DNA from: JAXMAR01 sp046350295
GTDB taxonomy: Bacteria > Planctomycetota > Planctomycetia > Gemmatales > Gemmataceae
Assembly: GCA_046350295.1 (NCBI GenBank)
Contig: JAXMAR010000068.1
Span: 1-25,781, forward strand
Length of the DNA: 25,781 bases
Reading direction: 5' to 3'
Part shown: piece after piece, positions 24,303 to 25,781 of the stretch
How the letters are laid out: the number at the start of each line of letters is the position of its first letter
Position numbering within the stretch: position 1 is the first letter of the stretch
Translations under genes and position numbers: made by a program
The notes under the pieces: model-generated
The model's input: only the letters and a program-made list of their open reading frames with translations
The model's database searches: none
Told to the model about the DNA's origin: nothing

Positions 24303-25730
24303 ATGGCAGCCAAGCAACTGGTTTACAGCGATGAAGCTCGCCAGAAGCTGTATGCGGGCGTCAGCAAGCTCGCCCGCGCCGTCCGCGCCACCCTCGGGCC
24401 GCGCGGCCGCAATGCCGTGATCGACAAGGGCTGGGGCAGCCCGAACGTGACCAAAGACGGCGTGACCGTGGCCGAGGAAATCGAGCTCCAGGACCCCTAC
24501 GAGAACATGGGCGCCCAACTCGTCAAGGAAGCGGCGAGCAAGACCAGCGACATCGCCGGCGACGGCACCACGACCGCGACCGTCCTCGCCGAGGCGATCT
24601 ACCGCGAAGGCCTCAAGCTCATCGCATCCGGCGCTGATCCGATGGCGCTGACCCGCGGCATCCAGAAGGGCGTCGATCGCGTCGTCGAAGAGCTGAAGAA
24701 GATGGCCGAGAAGATCGACGACAAGGACGACAAGGAGATCACGGAAGTCGCGACCATCGCCTCCAACAACAACAAGGAAATCGGCTCCAAGCTGGCCGAG
24801 GCGATGAAGAAAGTCGGCGCCTCCAACGGCGTCATCACGGTCGAGGAAGGCAAGACGGCGGAGACCGAGGTCGTCGTGGTCCAGGGCATGCAGTTCGACC
24901 GCGGTTTCCTCTCGCCGCATTTCGTCACCAACCAGGAATCGGTCATCTGCGAGCTGGAGAACCCTTACATCCTCATTTACGAGGAGAAGATCAGCGCCAT
25001 CAAGGACCTGATCCCCCTGCTCGAAAACATCTCGCGTGAGAAAAAGACGCTCCTGATCATCGCGGAAGACATCGAAGGCGAGGCGCTCGCGACTCTCGTC
25101 GTCAACAAGCTCAAGGGCATCCTCCAGGTCTGCGCCGTCAAGGCGCCGGGCTATGGCGATCGCCGCAAGGCTCAGCTCGAAGACATCGCCACCCTCACCG
25201 GCGGCAAGGCCATCTTCAAGGACCTCGGCATCAAGCTCGAGAACTTGAAACTGACCGACCTGGGCCGGGCCAAGAAGGTGAAGATCGACGCCGAGAACAC
25301 GACCATCACCGAAGGCGCCGGCGACAAGAAGGCCATCGACGGCCGCTGCGAGATGATCCGCCGCGAGATCACCACGACCGACAGCGAATACGACCGCGAG
25401 AAGCTGCAGGAGCGGCTCGCCAAGCTGGCCGGCGGCGTGGCCCAGCTCAAGGTGGGCGCCGCGACCGAAACCGAGATGAAGGAACGCAAGGCGCTTTATG
25501 AGGACGCCCTGCATGCCACCCGTGCGGCCATCGCCGAAGGCATCGTCCCCGGCGGCGGCGTGGCGCTGCTCCAGTCCCGCAAGGTGCTCGACAAGGCGGA
25601 GGCGGACTTCAAGGGAGACGAGGCGCTCGGCGTCCGCTGCCTGCGCAACGTGCTCGAGTTCCCGGCCCGCTACATCGCCGAGAACGCCGGCGTGGACGGC
25701 ACCGTGGTCGTCATGATCGTCCGCCGCTGA
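24303..25730 (+). CDS. groEL: Chaperonin GroEL, interrupted near the C-terminus
   Basis: A 475-residue reading of a 60-kDa chaperonin that is normally about 540 long. Visible marks: RATLGPRGRNAVIDKGWG, D52, GDGTTTATV with D87, the apical region ending in GYGDRRKAQLEDIA, and EDALHATRAAIAEG with D401 (equivalent to E. coli D398). The frame ends RYIAENAGVDGTVVVMIVRR then TGA. Two codons later TAA follows, and then the same frame resumes NYGFDALNLTYPEL to the window edge, which is the expected GroEL C-terminal continuation. The gene is thus broken or contains sequence errors. AAAGGAG lies 5 bases upstream of the ATG. No groES precedes it; planctomycetes often carry several groEL copies. Confidence 0.93.
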   Translation: MAAKQLVYSDEARQKLYAGVSKLARAVRATLGPRGRNAVIDKGWGSPNVTKDGVTVAEEIELQDPYENMGAQLVKEAASKTSDIAGDGTTTATVLAEAIYREGLKLIASGADPMALTRGIQKGVDRVVEELKKMAEKIDDKDDKEITEVATIASNNNKEIGSKLAEAMKKVGASNGVITVEEGKTAETEVVVVQGMQFDRGFLSPHFVTNQESVICELENPYILIYEEKISAIKDLIPLLENISREKKTLLIIAEDIEGEALATLVVNKLKGILQVCAVKAPGYGDRRKAQLEDIATLTGGKAIFKDLGIKLENLKLTDLGRAKKVKIDAENTTITEGAGDKKAIDGRCEMIRREITTTDSEYDREKLQERLAKLAGGVAQLKVGAATETEMKERKALYEDALHATRAAIAEGIVPGGGVALLQSRKVLDKAEADFKGDEALGVRCLRNVLEFPARYIAENAGVDGTVVVMIVRR

Positions 25731-25781
25731 AAGTAATTGAACTACGGCTTCGACGCCCTCAACCTCACGTACCCCGAGCTG

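Overview
The window reads as a piece of a high-GC planctomycete chromosome, most likely from the Gemmatales or a close relative (inference). The evidence is a BBP7-type outer-membrane barrel protein, a membrane-tethered squalene-cyclase-like repeat protein, a serine/threonine kinase, a ThiS-ThiG fusion, tandem clpP genes and a large DUF3857/transglutaminase/TPR protein. Palindromic intergenic repeats also occur. I see no rRNA, tRNA, CRISPR array, phage or complete transposon.

Layout. Positions 1-5.4 kb: an M24 metallopeptidase (-) divergent from a [2Fe-2S] ferredoxin (+), then a membrane-anchored squalene-cyclase-fold protein and an HtrA/Do protease with two PDZ domains, both followed by terminator hairpins. 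Positions 5.4-6.4 kb: a gene-free repeat block holding a 31-unit, 16/17-bp minisatellite and an inverted pair of 79-bp palindromic elements. Positions 6.4-9.9 kb: the secreted DUF3857/transglutaminase/TPR protein (-). Positions 9.9-10.9 kb: hairpin-rich intergenic DNA around a small secreted-protein gene. Positions 10.9-17.8 kb: BBP7 barrel (+), nitrilase-family amidase (-), transsulfuration-type PLP enzyme (-), a broken NPCBM-domain gene (-), a class I glutamine-amidotransferase-like protein without its catalytic triad (-), and a VapBC-type toxin-antitoxin pair (+). Positions 17.8-21.1 kb: a minus-strand housekeeping run, rpmB, gatC, clpP, clpP and a lipoprotein. Positions 21.2-25.8 kb: thiS-thiG (+), a kinase with a degenerate receiver-like tail (-), and groEL (+) running towards the window end.

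How the genes fit together. Protein quality control recurs (HtrA, two ClpPs, GroEL, M24 peptidase), next to translation genes (rpmB, gatC) and cell-envelope genes (BBP7, lipoprotein, DUF3857 protein). I see no single dedicated operon for a new system. The most unusual items are the minisatellite with its inverted palindromic elements, the predicted dead amidotransferase, the ThiS-ThiG fusion whose Gly-Gly is internal, and the kinase with a pseudo-receiver.

Caution. At least four genes (small secreted protein, BBP7 N-terminus, NPCBM protein, vapB) show single-base frame changes, several at short C/G runs, and groEL has two in-frame stops before its coding similarity resumes. This could be real decay or uncorrected indels in the assembly; the sequence alone cannot decide.
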